A stretch of DNA of 64,000 nucleotides from Peteryoungia ipomoeae (GCF_004912165.1 NZ_STGV01000007.1:1-64000), one strand, 5' to 3'; positions 7,511-16,784 are shown, counted from the stretch's first letter. A program made the numbers and translations. The notes: generated by a model from the sequence alone, not told the origin.

Positions 7511-9022
7511 TTAGGCAGCAACTGGACGGGTGGACGCAAACCACGCGCTGAAGGTGGCCATTTCAGCCTCCGTCATGTGGAGGTAATGCTTGGTGCGGCG
7601 ATAGAGGATGTCTTCCGCCGTCTGGGCCCACTCATTTTCGGTCAGGTAACGGGCTTCCGCCTCGTAGAGCTTTCCGCCGAAATGGCGGCCGAGGCCTTCG
7701 ATATTGGCGGCACTGCCGACGATCCTGCGGGTCAGTGTGCCATAGAGTCGGCCGTAATGATGCACCAATGCGCGCGGCATCCAGGGATAGGAGTCGCGCA
7801 GGCCATCGGCGAAGGTCTCGTAGTCGGCATTCGGCATATCGCCACCGGGGAGGGGGGCCTTTTCCGTCCAGTCGTCGCCCATGTTCGGGAAGATGTTTTT
7901 CAGGCGCTGCATGCCGCGTTCAGCAAGCTCGCGGAAGGTGGTGATCTTGCCGCCGAAGACGTTGAGCAACGGCGCGCCGCCGGTCTCGTCCAGATCGAAG
8001 ACATAGTCGCGCGTGACGGCGGACGGGTTGCCCTTGCCGTCGTCGAAGAGCGGACGGACGCCGGAGAAGGAATGAAGCACGTCCTGACGCCGCAGCTTTT
8101 CCTTGAAATAGCGATTGACGGCCTTCAGCAGGTAGTCGATCTCGCCTTCGTCGGCCGACACATCCTCGGCGCGACCCTCATAGGCGATGTCGGTCGTGCC
8201 GATCAGCGCCTTGTCGCCCTCATAGGGATTGATGAAGATAACGCGCTTGTCGTGGTTCTGCACGAGATAGGCGTTCGCCCCGGCCCAAAACTTCGGCACG
8301 ATGATGTGGCTGCCCTTGACCAGGCGCACGTTGCGGCTGGAGTTCGAGCCCGCCACGCGGTTGATGATGTCCGTAACCCAGGGGCCGGCGCAGTTGACCA
8401 GGCATTTGGCGTAGAACGTCCGTTCCTCTCCCGTGAGAGTGTTCTTGGTAACAACCGTCCAAGCACCGTTTTCGTGCCGAGCAGAAACGGCTGCGGTGCG
8501 GGTGAGCACAATCGCGCCCTTTTCTGCAGCACTCACGGCGTTGAGAACGACCAGGCGCGCGTCATCGACCCAACAGTCGGAATATTCGAATCCGCGCGGG
8601 TATTGATCGAGGATCGGCGTGCCTTCCGGATCGCGCAAGAGGTTCAGCGTACGCGTGCCCGGCAGCTTCTTGCGGCCACCCAGATGGTCATAAAGGAACA
8701 GGCCCAGGCGCACGAGCCAGGCCGGCCGGTCCTGCGGGCTGTGCGGCAGCACGAAGCGCAGAGGCCAGATGACGTGGGGTGCGGCGTTGAGCAGCACTTC
8801 GCGTTCGATCAGCGCCTCGCGCACCAGTCGGAACTCGTAGTATTCGAGATAGCGCAGGCCGCCATGAACCAGCTTGCCGGAGCGGGAAGACGTTCCCTGC
8901 GCCAGATCGTCCTTTTCGCACAAGGCCACCTTCAAGCCGCGACCCGCCGCATCGCGGGCGATGCCAGCGCCGTTGATGCCGCCGCCGATGACGAAAAGAT
9001 CGAGTGTTTCCGGTTTGCTCAT
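7511..9022 (-). CDS. eryB: D-erythritol-1-phosphate dehydrogenase EryB (GlpD family)
   Basis: This 503-residue FAD enzyme resembles aerobic glycerol-3-phosphate dehydrogenase. The start at 9022 (MSKPETLDLFVIGGGINGAG) puts the Gly-rich FAD motif at residues 10-20; the upstream extension to 9199 would run back into eryA. Further GlpD features are GTSSRSGKLVHGGLRYLE, the substrate-side loop VRLVKGSHII, and SFSGVRPLFDDG. It oxidises D-erythritol 1-phosphate to D-erythrulose 1-phosphate, passing electrons to the membrane quinone pool as a peripheral membrane protein. It lies 37 bp after eryA. A second GlpD-type gene lies at 18412-20160. Confidence 0.9.
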   Translation of the reverse strand: MSKPETLDLFVIGGGINGAGIARDAAGRGLKVALCEKDDLAQGTSSRSGKLVHGGLRYLEYYEFRLVREALIEREVLLNAAPHVIWPLRFVLPHSPQDRPAWLVRLGLFLYDHLGGRKKLPGTRTLNLLRDPEGTPILDQYPRGFEYSDCWVDDARLVVLNAVSAAEKGAIVLTRTAAVSARHENGAWTVVTKNTLTGEERTFYAKCLVNCAGPWVTDIINRVAGSNSSRNVRLVKGSHIIVPKFWAGANAYLVQNHDKRVIFINPYEGDKALIGTTDIAYEGRAEDVSADEGEIDYLLKAVNRYFKEKLRRQDVLHSFSGVRPLFDDGKGNPSAVTRDYVFDLDETGGAPLLNVFGGKITTFRELAERGMQRLKNIFPNMGDDWTEKAPLPGGDMPNADYETFADGLRDSYPWMPRALVHHYGRLYGTLTRRIVGSAANIEGLGRHFGGKLYEAEARYLTENEWAQTAEDILYRRTKHYLHMTEAEMATFSAWFASTRPVAA

Positions 9023-9059
9023 GTCATGCTCCTTCGATGCCTTTGCATCAAAAATCGAT

Positions 9060-10634
9060 TTATGCGCTGTCGGGCTGCGTGTTCGTGGCGGCGGCGAGCT
9101 TGTCCCAGGCAGGCGCGATTGCTGTGCGGATATCTGCATAGGCGGCAAACAGCCGGTCGAACCGCTCCGCTTCCGCCGAATCCGGCTTTTCAGTCTCACC
9201 GAGGAACGGCGTCACCCAGTCGGCGATGCAATCGTCCATGGTCGGATAGATGCCGACGGCAACTGCCGCCATCATTGCGACGCCGGCAGCGCCTGTCTCC
9301 TCCCGCAGAGACTGTCGGATCGGCGCACCGACGGCCGCCGATAGCGAGCGGCGCAAGGCGTTGGACCGAGTCGCGCCGCCGGTGACGCGCAGCTCTTCCG
9401 GCGTTTCACCCATCGCCGCGTAGCAATCGCGGGTCGCGAGCCCCAGCCCCTCGACGACGCTCCGGATGAGATCGGGGAAGCCGTGGCGGGTCGACAGGCC
9501 GGTAAAGCCCGCCCGCGCATTGGCGTTGACGAAGGGGCCGCGCTCGCCCGCCTCCGAGATATAGGGATGGTAGAGAACCGAGCCGCGCTTAGAGTCGGCG
9601 AACCAGCCATCGATGCGGGCGATCAGTTCGGCATGCGAGACAGACTTGCCGGCATCCGCCATCAGGGACGACGCGATGCCGAGGATCCAGTCGATATTGA
9701 TCGTCGAGCCCATGTTGGTCTGGACCTGCGTCACGATGTCGGGAATAGGCAGGGCGATCACATAGCCGGTGCCCTCACGGTTCAGGTGAACATTGGAAAC
9801 GGACTTGGCGCGCATGTGAACGCCGGTGGAGCCGATCGTCGAGCAGGCAGCATTGAGACCGCCGCTTCTGACGCCGGCGCCAAGCGCCGTCATGACCATG
9901 TCCACATAGCCGAGGCAAACGGGTGTGCCGGCAAGAAGACCGCAGGCCTCAGCGGCCTCCACCGTCAATGGATGACTGATCTCCGTCCCGTCGATGATCT
10001 CAGGCAGCAGCGAGCGGCGGTGGCCGAGACCGAGTGCATCGATCACCACATCATCATACTGACGGGTGCGAAAATTGCCGAAGGTGAAACTCGCTTCAGA
10101 CGGGTCGGTGGCGCGCACGCCGGTGAGATTCAGATAGAGCCAGTCCTTGCAATGCAGGGCGACCTCGGCCCTGTCCAGAAGATCGGGCATGAGCCTGTCC
10201 ATATGGGCAAGCTGAGCGCCTTGCTGGCATGTGTTGAGACCTGTTCCCGTCGCTTCGAAACGGGCCCTGTTCCTGTCTCCCGAGGCCAGCGAAATGACGG
10301 TCGGCGCTGCGCGGGCATCGAGCCAGAGCCAGGCGTCCGCCGTGGGCCGGTTGTCGCGACCGACAAGCCAGGTGCCGTCTCCTTGTCCGGTGACGGCAAC
10401 CGCGGCCGTGCGCGCGGCTAGATCTGTCACCTTCTCGCCGAGGCCACGCAACGCGCTGGCGCAATCAATCCAGGTCTGGACCAACGACTGGGTCGCCGAG
10501 CCATCGTCTCCGGTCGCATACCGATTGCGAGCCGAAGCGGTCGCGAGCTGCCGACCGGAAAGATCGAAGGCAACCGCCTTGATGACGGAGGTGCCGGCAT
10601 CGATGCCAATGATGATGTTGTGAGCCGATGTCAT
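9060..10634 (-). CDS. eryA: Erythritol kinase EryA (FGGY family)
   Basis: This 524-residue FGGY kinase has the phosphate loop GIDAGTSVIKA at 10-20, the sugar-site segment WLWLDARA (103-110) and the predicted catalytic base Asp245 in GYVDMVMTALGAG. The C-terminal ATP motif VTGGATRSNALRRSLSAAVG lies near 430. It phosphorylates erythritol to D-erythritol 1-phosphate, the first committed step. The start at 10634 (MTSAHNIII) is preferred over 10682. It is the first gene of the minus-strand operon and diverges from the transporter genes across a 790-bp control region. Confidence 0.91.
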   Translation of the reverse strand: MTSAHNIIIGIDAGTSVIKAVAFDLSGRQLATASARNRYATGDDGSATQSLVQTWIDCASALRGLGEKVTDLAARTAAVAVTGQGDGTWLVGRDNRPTADAWLWLDARAAPTVISLASGDRNRARFEATGTGLNTCQQGAQLAHMDRLMPDLLDRAEVALHCKDWLYLNLTGVRATDPSEASFTFGNFRTRQYDDVVIDALGLGHRRSLLPEIIDGTEISHPLTVEAAEACGLLAGTPVCLGYVDMVMTALGAGVRSGGLNAACSTIGSTGVHMRAKSVSNVHLNREGTGYVIALPIPDIVTQVQTNMGSTINIDWILGIASSLMADAGKSVSHAELIARIDGWFADSKRGSVLYHPYISEAGERGPFVNANARAGFTGLSTRHGFPDLIRSVVEGLGLATRDCYAAMGETPEELRVTGGATRSNALRRSLSAAVGAPIRQSLREETGAAGVAMMAAVAVGIYPTMDDCIADWVTPFLGETEKPDSAEAERFDRLFAAYADIRTAIAPAWDKLAAATNTQPDSA

Positions 10635-10648
10635 TGCAGGGCTATCTT

Positions 10649-10662
10649 GCCAACAATGTTGG
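10649..10662 (-). promoter_or_regulatory. Candidate ery operator next to the eryA start
   Basis: CCAACA-A-TGTTGG (10650-10662) is a perfect inverted repeat 15 bp upstream of the eryA start, so a protein bound there would block initiation. On the minus strand it includes CATTGTTGGC, shared with 10904-10913 and, with one change, 5544-5553. Assignment to EryD is inference. Confidence 0.45.
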
Positions 10663-10903
10663 TCCGGCGGAGGGCGATACACGCTTGATGTTCATCCTAT
10701 TCCTCCCAATCGGCCGGCGACTGCCTCCAGTAGCCCCTTCGCATCTTTGATCCGCGATATTTGCCTCACAGATCCACTTCCGAGCTCTCAGTGTGCCGGA
10801 TTGATCTGCCGGATACGAGGCTCCCTGAGCCTCCATCAAACATAACATAGAGATACCATTATTCTAGCAATAATTTTCTGGAAATGAATTTTTTTTCAAC
10901 TAC

Positions 10904-10913
10904 CATTGTTGGC
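10904..10913 (+). promoter_or_regulatory. Second CATTGTTGGC copy in the ery control region
   Basis: CATTGTTGGC follows the AT-rich stretch about 270 bp upstream of eryA and is preceded by a T-rich run. It matches the motif at the eryA start in the other orientation, which suits a distal operator for looping repression. Confidence 0.35.
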
Positions 10914-11424
10914 GAGGAACAAAGCCGCGGTCGTGGAATTCGATCGGTACACCGTCAGAGCACACGGGCGTGCGACTTGTGAAGGGAGTGACAATTAAGC
11001 ATTAATATCAGATACTTGATCGGAAAATCCTGGCAGGTTTCAGCTTCTCGCGGTTCGTTGCATGTGCGCAAAATAGGTGCACTGCAGCAACTTGCATGCT
11101 GCATTACGGATCGGCGGTGTGTTCAATTTTCGGCGGAAGCACCGTTGACAAGCGCTAATATTTCTAACAGTCTTCCCGTCATAAGTAACATACTTCTATC
11201 ACGGAGCCGTGTCCCTGATTGAAGTTCTAGGTCCAGGCGGTTGGAGGAGACAGGCGCCCGGATCTTGCAGGGAGGAGTTAATGCGGATGATGATCCACGA
11301 TAGCGCTTCTATGACCGTTCGACCGAACAGCGCGTCGATGCCGCATGGCGCACACGCGTCTTCGCGTCCGGTTTCACGCTAACCTCTTTACGACACCTAT
11401 TCACAATCGGAAGGCCGTAGGGAC

Positions 11425-12081
11425 ATGACTACACACCCCGCCTATGCAGCCGGCAAGCCCGGCAAGCGCGACTTCAAGCTCATCGCAGGCGCAGCGCTTG
11501 TCGTCTTCATCGTCGGGGCCATCGCCTTCGACACGAAGATCGTCGAGATCGGTTCGGAAGGTGACGTCAGGCAGCAGGCCTTTTCGCCGGAAACCTATGG
11601 CGCGGAGCAATTCCCCAAGATCCAGGCGGATATCGAAAAGCGCGCCGTTGCGGCGGGTGAGCTCGCGACCGCTATTGCGGCCGACAAGAAGGCGGCAGGC
11701 GAAAAGTACGGCATTGCGACCAGCACCGGTCCCGTCATTCCGGTGATGCTGACCGGGACGTTCTCGACCCGCAAATCGAGCATAAACGAAATGAAGATCG
11801 ATGGGCTGCCTCCCGAGACGGTGGTCCGTGTCCAGACCGGCCCTGCGGTCAACGGCACGGACCTCCGCGATGCCACGGGCACGATCGAGTTCGGCCAGTT
11901 TACCAACCAGATCCAGTATCAGGACGCCGGGTCGGCCATCAATAACGAGATGAAGAAAGCGGTACTGGGTGGCCTCGACGTCGAGACGCTCGACGGAAAA
12001 ACCGCCACCGTGGTCGGCGTGTTCAGGCTCATCAATCCGAAGAATTGGCTGGTGACGCCAGTAAAGGTCGAAGTCAAATGA
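11425..12081 (+). CDS. DUF2291-family protein linked to the ery ABC transporter
   Basis: This 218-residue protein has one N-terminal membrane segment (residues about 18-37, FKLIAGAALVVFIVGAIAFD) and an exported domain. The later part (PVMLTGTFSTRKSSINEMKIDGLPPETVVRVQ; GTIEFGQFTNQIQYQDAGSAIN) fits the DUF2291 family, often called periplasmic lipoproteins and repeatedly found beside CUT2 sugar ABC transporters. No lipobox Cys is present, so here it is more likely a membrane-anchored protein. Its stop overlaps the ATPase start (ATGA), so it is cotranscribed with eryE-F-G. Its role is unknown; an accessory part in uptake is inference from linkage. Confidence 0.75.
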   Translation: MTTHPAYAAGKPGKRDFKLIAGAALVVFIVGAIAFDTKIVEIGSEGDVRQQAFSPETYGAEQFPKIQADIEKRAVAAGELATAIAADKKAAGEKYGIATSTGPVIPVMLTGTFSTRKSSINEMKIDGLPPETVVRVQTGPAVNGTDLRDATGTIEFGQFTNQIQYQDAGSAINNEMKKAVLGGLDVETLDGKTATVVGVFRLINPKNWLVTPVKVEVK

Positions 12082-13619
12082 GCGAGCCGAGCGCCCATTC
12101 CGTTGACCAGCGCGAGGTCGTTCTGGCCGCCCGCGATGTCGCCAAGTCCTATGGCAGCGTTCATGCGTTGAAGGGCGTCAATTTTGACATTCACCGCGGC
12201 CAGGTGACGACGCTGTTCGGTGAAAACGGCGCCGGCAAATCGACGCTGATGAAGATCCTCTCGGGCGTGGTCAGGCCGACCTCGGGGGAGATCATCCTCG
12301 ACGGTGCGCCGATCAGCTTCAATTCCGCCACCCATGCGCGCGATCGCGGCATTTCCATCATTCACCAGGAACTGAGCCTGGCGCCCAATCTGAGCGTCCG
12401 CGACAACATCTTCATGGGCCGCGAGATCATCAAGGGCGGCTCGGTCGATTTCGCTGAGGAAGAACGGCAGACCCGGATCCTGATGGAGGAGTTGGAAGAG
12501 GACATAGACCCGCTGACGCCGGTCGAGGACCTGCGCCTCGGGCAGCAGCAGATCGTCGAGATTGCCCGCGCACTCTCCGTCAATTCACGCATCCTGATCA
12601 TGGACGAGCCGACTTCGGCACTGAGTGCGACCGAGGTCGAGGTTCTGTTCAAGGTCATCCACGACCTGACCGCCCGCGGCGTGTCCATCGTCTATATATC
12701 GCACCATCTTGAAGAGGCGCTGCAGATAACCGACCATGCCGTCGTGCTGCGCGACGGCATGATGACGGCCTATGCCAAACGTGAGGAAATCGATCTCGAG
12801 TGGATCGTCCGTAACATGGTCGGCGACAATTTCGATCTCGGCAGCCCACCGGACAGCCAGTTCGGTCAAGTTGCGCTCTCCATAGAAAGCCTTTCGGTTC
12901 CGGGGCCTTCGGGCGCCGCGTATGACGCCGTCGACCGGCTTTCGCTCGATGTCCGCGCCGGCGAGATCGTCTGCATCTACGGGCTCATGGGAGCGGGCCG
13001 CACGGAGCTGCTCGAATGTGTCGCCGGACGGTTGAGATCCAGCGGAGGGCGGGTGCTGCTCGAAGGACACGATGTTGGTGCGCTCAGCATCGCGGCGCGT
13101 ATTGCCGAAGGCCTCGTCCTCGTGCCGGAGGACCGCCAGCGAGACGGCCTCGTGCAGACGATGACAGTGGGTTCGAACCTCTCGCTCGCCAGCATCGGCG
13201 CCTTCACCAAGGGTCTGTTCACCTCAGGCAGCCGCGAACGGAGCCTCGTGGATGAATCGATCCGCAGTGTTCACGTGAAGACAGATGGTGGCGAGGCGGC
13301 GATCGGTTCCCTGTCCGGTGGTAATCAGCAGAAGGTCGTCATCGGCAAGATGCTCGCCACTCATCCGAAGGTCATCCTGCTCGACGAGCCGAGCCGCGGG
13401 ATCGACATCGGCGCCAAGGCGGAAGTCTTCAAGCTGCTCGCCGAGCGCGCCAAACAGGGCCTCGCGGTCATCTACTCGACGTCCGAAGTCAACGAGTGCC
13501 TCAGCATTGCTCACCGCATCATCGTCATGCACCGCGGCAAAATCTCGGCCGAATTCGATTCGAACGTCACCAAGGAAAAGATCATGGCAGCCTCTGGCGA
13601 AGCCTTGGTCGCGCACTAG
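12078..13619 (+). CDS. eryE: Sugar ABC transporter ATPase (CUT2), erythritol uptake
   Basis: This 513-residue ATPase has two nucleotide-binding domains, as in RbsA/XylG. The first has Walker A GENGAGKST (48-56), a signature-like LRLGQQQIVEIARAL and Walker B ILIMDEPTSAL (172-182). The second has a degenerate Walker A (GLMGAGRTEL), an intact LSGGNQQKVVIGK and VILLDEPSRGID, the asymmetry typical of CUT2 transporters. The start at 12078 overlaps the preceding stop. Homologs next to eryABCD in Rhizobium leguminosarum are named EryE-F-G and import erythritol; transfer of the name rests on position. Confidence 0.85.
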   Translation: MSEPSAHSVDQREVVLAARDVAKSYGSVHALKGVNFDIHRGQVTTLFGENGAGKSTLMKILSGVVRPTSGEIILDGAPISFNSATHARDRGISIIHQELSLAPNLSVRDNIFMGREIIKGGSVDFAEEERQTRILMEELEEDIDPLTPVEDLRLGQQQIVEIARALSVNSRILIMDEPTSALSATEVEVLFKVIHDLTARGVSIVYISHHLEEALQITDHAVVLRDGMMTAYAKREEIDLEWIVRNMVGDNFDLGSPPDSQFGQVALSIESLSVPGPSGAAYDAVDRLSLDVRAGEIVCIYGLMGAGRTELLECVAGRLRSSGGRVLLEGHDVGALSIAARIAEGLVLVPEDRQRDGLVQTMTVGSNLSLASIGAFTKGLFTSGSRERSLVDESIRSVHVKTDGGEAAIGSLSGGNQQKVVIGKMLATHPKVILLDEPSRGIDIGAKAEVFKLLAERAKQGLAVIYSTSEVNECLSIAHRIIVMHRGKISAEFDSNVTKEKIMAASGEALVAH

Positions 13620-13641
13620 CCCGGAATATGGAGAGCTGATT

Positions 13642-14694
13642 ATGTCAGTGACGAATGCTGCCGAGAACAAGTCAGTCGCAACCGGGCAGAAGCGCAAAGT
13701 CAATTTCGTGCACCTGCTGCTGGAAGGCCGCGCATTCTTTGCGCTGATCGTCATCATCGCGGTCTTTTCCTTCCTGTCGCCCTACTACTTCTCGGTCAAC
13801 AACTTCCTGACCATGGCGTCCCATGTGGCAATCTTCGGCATCCTGGCGATAGGCATGCTGCTGGTCATTCTCAATGGCGGCATCGACCTGTCGGTCGGCT
13901 CGACGCTCGGCCTTGCCGGATGTATCGCCGGCTTCCTGATGCAGGGGGTAGCGCTGCCGCAGTTCGGCGTGATCCTGTATCTACCGGTCTGGGCGGTCGT
14001 CGTCGTTACCTGTGCGGTCGGCGCGCTTGTCGGCGCGGTCAACGGTGTGCTGATCGCCTATCTGCGGGTCCCCGCCTTCGTCGCATCGCTCGGTGTGCTC
14101 TATGTTGCCCGCGGCATCGCGCTGCTGATGACCAACGGCCTGACTTACAACAATCTCGGCGGTCGTCCAGAACTTGGCAATACCGGCTTCGACTGGCTCG
14201 GTTTCAATCGCCTCGCCGGAATTCCGATCGGCGTCATCGTGCTGGCCGTGCTGGCAATCCTCTGCGGTATCGTTTTGAGCCGCACGGCTTTCGGCCGTTG
14301 GCTTTATGCCTCGGGCGGCAATGAGCGCGCTGCAGAACTGTCGGGCGTTCCGGTCATCCGCGTCAAGGTGTTGGTCTACGTCCTGTCGGGCATATGTGCG
14401 GCCATTGCTGGCCTGGTGCTGTCGTCGCAGCTGACGTCTGCAGGTCCCACCGCCGGCACGACCTACGAACTGACGGCGATTGCGGCCGTCGTCATCGGCG
14501 GCGCAGCGCTTACCGGCGGCCGCGGCACGATCCGCGGCACCATGCTCGGCGCCTTCGTCATTGGCTTCCTGTCGGACGGGCTCGTGATCATCGGCGTCTC
14601 GGCCTACTGGCAGACCGTCTTTACCGGCGCGGTGATCGTTCTCGCCGTCCTGATGAACAGCATTCAATACGGCCGCCGCGCGCCATCATCCTGA
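13642..14694 (+). CDS. eryF: Sugar ABC transporter permease (CUT2), erythritol uptake
   Basis: This 350-residue inner-membrane permease of the RbsC type has eight to ten hydrophobic helices and the hallmark segments LNGGIDLSVGSTLGLAG and VVIGGAALTGGRGTIRGTMLGA. The start at 13642 (MSVTNAAENKS) follows eryE by 22 bp. It pairs with eryE and eryG to form the complete importer. Confidence 0.88.
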   Translation: MSVTNAAENKSVATGQKRKVNFVHLLLEGRAFFALIVIIAVFSFLSPYYFSVNNFLTMASHVAIFGILAIGMLLVILNGGIDLSVGSTLGLAGCIAGFLMQGVALPQFGVILYLPVWAVVVVTCAVGALVGAVNGVLIAYLRVPAFVASLGVLYVARGIALLMTNGLTYNNLGGRPELGNTGFDWLGFNRLAGIPIGVIVLAVLAILCGIVLSRTAFGRWLYASGGNERAAELSGVPVIRVKVLVYVLSGICAAIAGLVLSSQLTSAGPTAGTTYELTAIAAVVIGGAALTGGRGTIRGTMLGAFVIGFLSDGLVIIGVSAYWQTVFTGAVIVLAVLMNSIQYGRRAPSS

Positions 14695-14807
14695 TCGGCG
14701 GCCGACGAAACTTATCCACGACGGCAGGCTCGATTCGCGCAAAGGCCGATTGCGGAAAGCACCGCCGGGAAACCGGTAATATCAAGGCACTCAATGGGAG
14801 AGAGAGA

Positions 14808-15755
14808 ATGTTTAAAAAAGGCATGCGCGTTATCATGGCAGCTGCAGCTGTCGCACCTCTGCTGGTCAACCCCGCCTGGGCGGCTGGCTTGATGACGATC
14901 ATCGTCAACGATCCGTCCAACCCCTACTGGCTGACCGAGGGCAATGTCGCCAAGGCCGCGGCCGAAAAGCTTGGCTATACCGCGACCGTCGGCGCCCACA
15001 AGGGGGACACCAACACCGAAAGCAACCTGATCGACACCGCGATCACCAACAAGTCGGTCGCGATCATTCTCGATCCGGCCAATGCCGATGGTTCCGTGGG
15101 TGCGGTGAAGAAGGCAGTTGCTGCCGGCATTCCGGTTATCCTCGTCAATGCCGAGATCAACCAGGAAGGCCTGGCCAAGGCACAGCTCGTTTCCAACAAC
15201 GCGCAGGGCGCCGCGATCGGTGCCCAGCAGTGGGTGGAAGCAGTCGGCGACAAGGGCAAGTATGTCGAATTGTTTGGCGCACCTTCCGACAACAATGCGG
15301 CAACGCGCTCGAACGGCTATGAGACCGTGCTGACGCAGTATCCTGACCTGCAGAAATCCGGCAAGGAGGTCGCCAATTGGGATCGTACTCAGGGCCACAA
15401 CAAGATGCAGTCCCTGCTGCAGGCCAATCCCGACATCATCGGCGTAATCTCGGGCAATGACGAAATGGCCCTCGGCGCGATCGCCGCGCTGAAGGAAGCC
15501 GGCAAGCTGAAGGACGTCAAGGTTGGCGGTTTCGACGGTTCGCCGGATGCGGTTGCGGCGATCAAGGCGGGCGAGCTTCAGTACAGCGTTCTGCAGCCGG
15601 TCGCAATTTTCTCCGAAGAGGCGGTCAAGCAGGCCGATAGCGTGATCAAGACCGGCAAGACCGGCGTCGACAGCGAAAAGCAGCTCTTCGACTGCCTTCT
15701 GATCACCAAGGACAATGTCGACAAGTACACCGCGCCGTTCGTTCTCGAACAGTAA
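14808..15755 (+). CDS. eryG: Sugar ABC transporter substrate-binding protein, erythritol uptake
   Basis: This 315-residue periplasmic binding protein of the ribose/galactose type begins with a Sec signal peptide (MFKKGMRVIMAAAAVAPLLV, cleaved near PAWA-A). The mature domain starts LMTIIVNDPSNPYW and includes VSNNAQGAAIGAQQWVEA and VISGNDEMALGAIAAL, characteristic of the family. A GAGAGAGA tract directly precedes the start. It is the last gene of the plus-strand transporter unit and is followed by a hairpin. Confidence 0.88.
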   Translation: MFKKGMRVIMAAAAVAPLLVNPAWAAGLMTIIVNDPSNPYWLTEGNVAKAAAEKLGYTATVGAHKGDTNTESNLIDTAITNKSVAIILDPANADGSVGAVKKAVAAGIPVILVNAEINQEGLAKAQLVSNNAQGAAIGAQQWVEAVGDKGKYVELFGAPSDNNAATRSNGYETVLTQYPDLQKSGKEVANWDRTQGHNKMQSLLQANPDIIGVISGNDEMALGAIAALKEAGKLKDVKVGGFDGSPDAVAAIKAGELQYSVLQPVAIFSEEAVKQADSVIKTGKTGVDSEKQLFDCLLITKDNVDKYTAPFVLEQ

Positions 15756-15764
15756 TGTTGAAAC

Positions 15765-15791
15765 GGGCGCTCCCTTTTCCGGGGGGCGCTC
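15765..15791 (+). terminator. Hairpin after eryG
   Basis: GGGCGCTCCC (15765-15774) can pair with GGGGGGCGCTC (15781-15791) around TTTTCC, with one bulged G and wobble pairs. No U-run follows, so it could act as a weak terminator or as an mRNA 3' end stabiliser. It lies 10 bp after the eryG stop. Confidence 0.4.
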
Positions 15792-15941
15792 ACTTGTTGC
15801 CCGTGGCATCCGCATTGAGCGCCATGGCCTCACGCAGGCCAGACTCATAGGTTCTCTCGTCCATCTCGCTTCGCTGTTTTGCCTCTTCTGGCCAATCGCG
15901 GTACGAAGCCGAAGCATCAAATGTCAGCGACAGGGTGATCC

Positions 15942-16784
15942 GTGAAAGAGAAGACCAACCCAGGCGAAGACCTATTGGAAGAATTGACGAGCGACAGCCG
16001 CCAGACGCGGCAGGTCGCACGCCGCCGCATGATCGCAGAGGCGGTGATGAACGAAGGCTCGATGCGGATCGAGGACCTGACGGATCGTTTCGGTATCAGT
16101 CTGATGACGGCGCATCGTGACGTCGACGAACTGGTGAGCCGTGGTCTTTTCCGCAAAACGCGTGGCATCGTCACCGCTGCGGCGACGAACCTGATTGAAT
16201 CCAGCGATGTCTACCGCTCCAACCGCCAGGCGGCCGAGAAGAAAGTGATCGCCGCGGCCGCGATGGAGTTCGTCGAGCCGGGGCAGGCGATCTTCTTCGA
16301 CGATTCCACCACCGTGCTGCAGATGGTGCCGCATCTGACGTCGAAGGCGCCGGTCACGGCGATCACCAACTCGCTGACGCTGATGAACGCGCTAACGGGT
16401 GCCCATGACGTGACGCTGCTGGCGCTCGGCGGGCAGTATTACAATTGGTGCAACGCCTTCATGGGGCGGATGACGATCAACGAGATAAAGGCGCTGAGGG
16501 CCGACATAGCCTTCATCTCCATGTCGGCGATCAGCGACGGCGTGGTGCTGCACCAGTCGCCCGAGACGATCGATACCAAGCGTGCGATGTTCGACTGTTC
16601 CGTCAAGCGCATCTTGCTTGCCGATCACACCAAGTTCGAGCGGCGGGCCCTTCACAGTTTTGCGGCGCTCAAGGAATTCGATGTCGTCATCGTCGACGAC
16701 AAGCTTCCAGCGGAGCAGGTCGATCGCATGCGGGCGAAAAATATTGATGTAGTTGTCGCCAGGAGTGCGACCGCGCGGTCATGA
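15942..16784 (+). CDS. DeoR-family regulator of the second polyol module
   Basis: This 280-residue DeoR-type regulator starts at a GTG (MKEKTNPGED). The winged helix lies at about 27-66 (NEGSMRIEDLTDRFGISLMTAHRDVDEL), followed by the DeoR sensor domain (FFDDSTTVLQMVPHL; LLALGGQYYNWCNAFMG; LLADHTKFERRALH). It stands directly before a kinase, a dehydrogenase and a DhaK-type kinase in the same direction, so it most likely controls them. It differs clearly from EryR, its remote paralog at 4703-5473. The effector would be a phosphorylated ketose or polyol, by analogy. Confidence 0.85.
   Translation: MKEKTNPGEDLLEELTSDSRQTRQVARRRMIAEAVMNEGSMRIEDLTDRFGISLMTAHRDVDELVSRGLFRKTRGIVTAAATNLIESSDVYRSNRQAAEKKVIAAAAMEFVEPGQAIFFDDSTTVLQMVPHLTSKAPVTAITNSLTLMNALTGAHDVTLLALGGQYYNWCNAFMGRMTINEIKALRADIAFISMSAISDGVVLHQSPETIDTKRAMFDCSVKRILLADHTKFERRALHSFAALKEFDVVIVDDKLPAEQVDRMRAKNIDVVVARSATARS

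Larger units (their letters stand above)
10635..11424. promoter_or_regulatory. Divergent control region between eryA and the ery transporter
   Basis: These 790 bases hold no supported gene. The part from about 10840 to 10900 is markedly AT-rich (a T-run at 10889-10897), unlike the GC-rich surroundings, as expected for promoters. Two copies of CATTGTTGGC in opposite orientation lie at 10649-10658 and 10904-10913. A TTGACA at 11145-11150 has no good -10 partner. The region is unusually long, so a small RNA or leader could be hidden here, but I see none. Confidence 0.5.

Noticed and set aside
7500..7544. Longer N-terminus for eryC
   Set aside because: The added residues lie inside eryB and the start at 7499 gives the family-like N-terminus.
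7577..9385. 602-residue plus-strand frame opposite eryB
   Set aside because: Antisense shadow of a GC-rich gene; eryB has clear FAD motifs and the shadow has none.
11145..11173. TTGACA with possible promoter for eryE
   Set aside because: No acceptable -10 hexamer at 16-18 bp; nearest AT-rich hexamers have wrong spacing.
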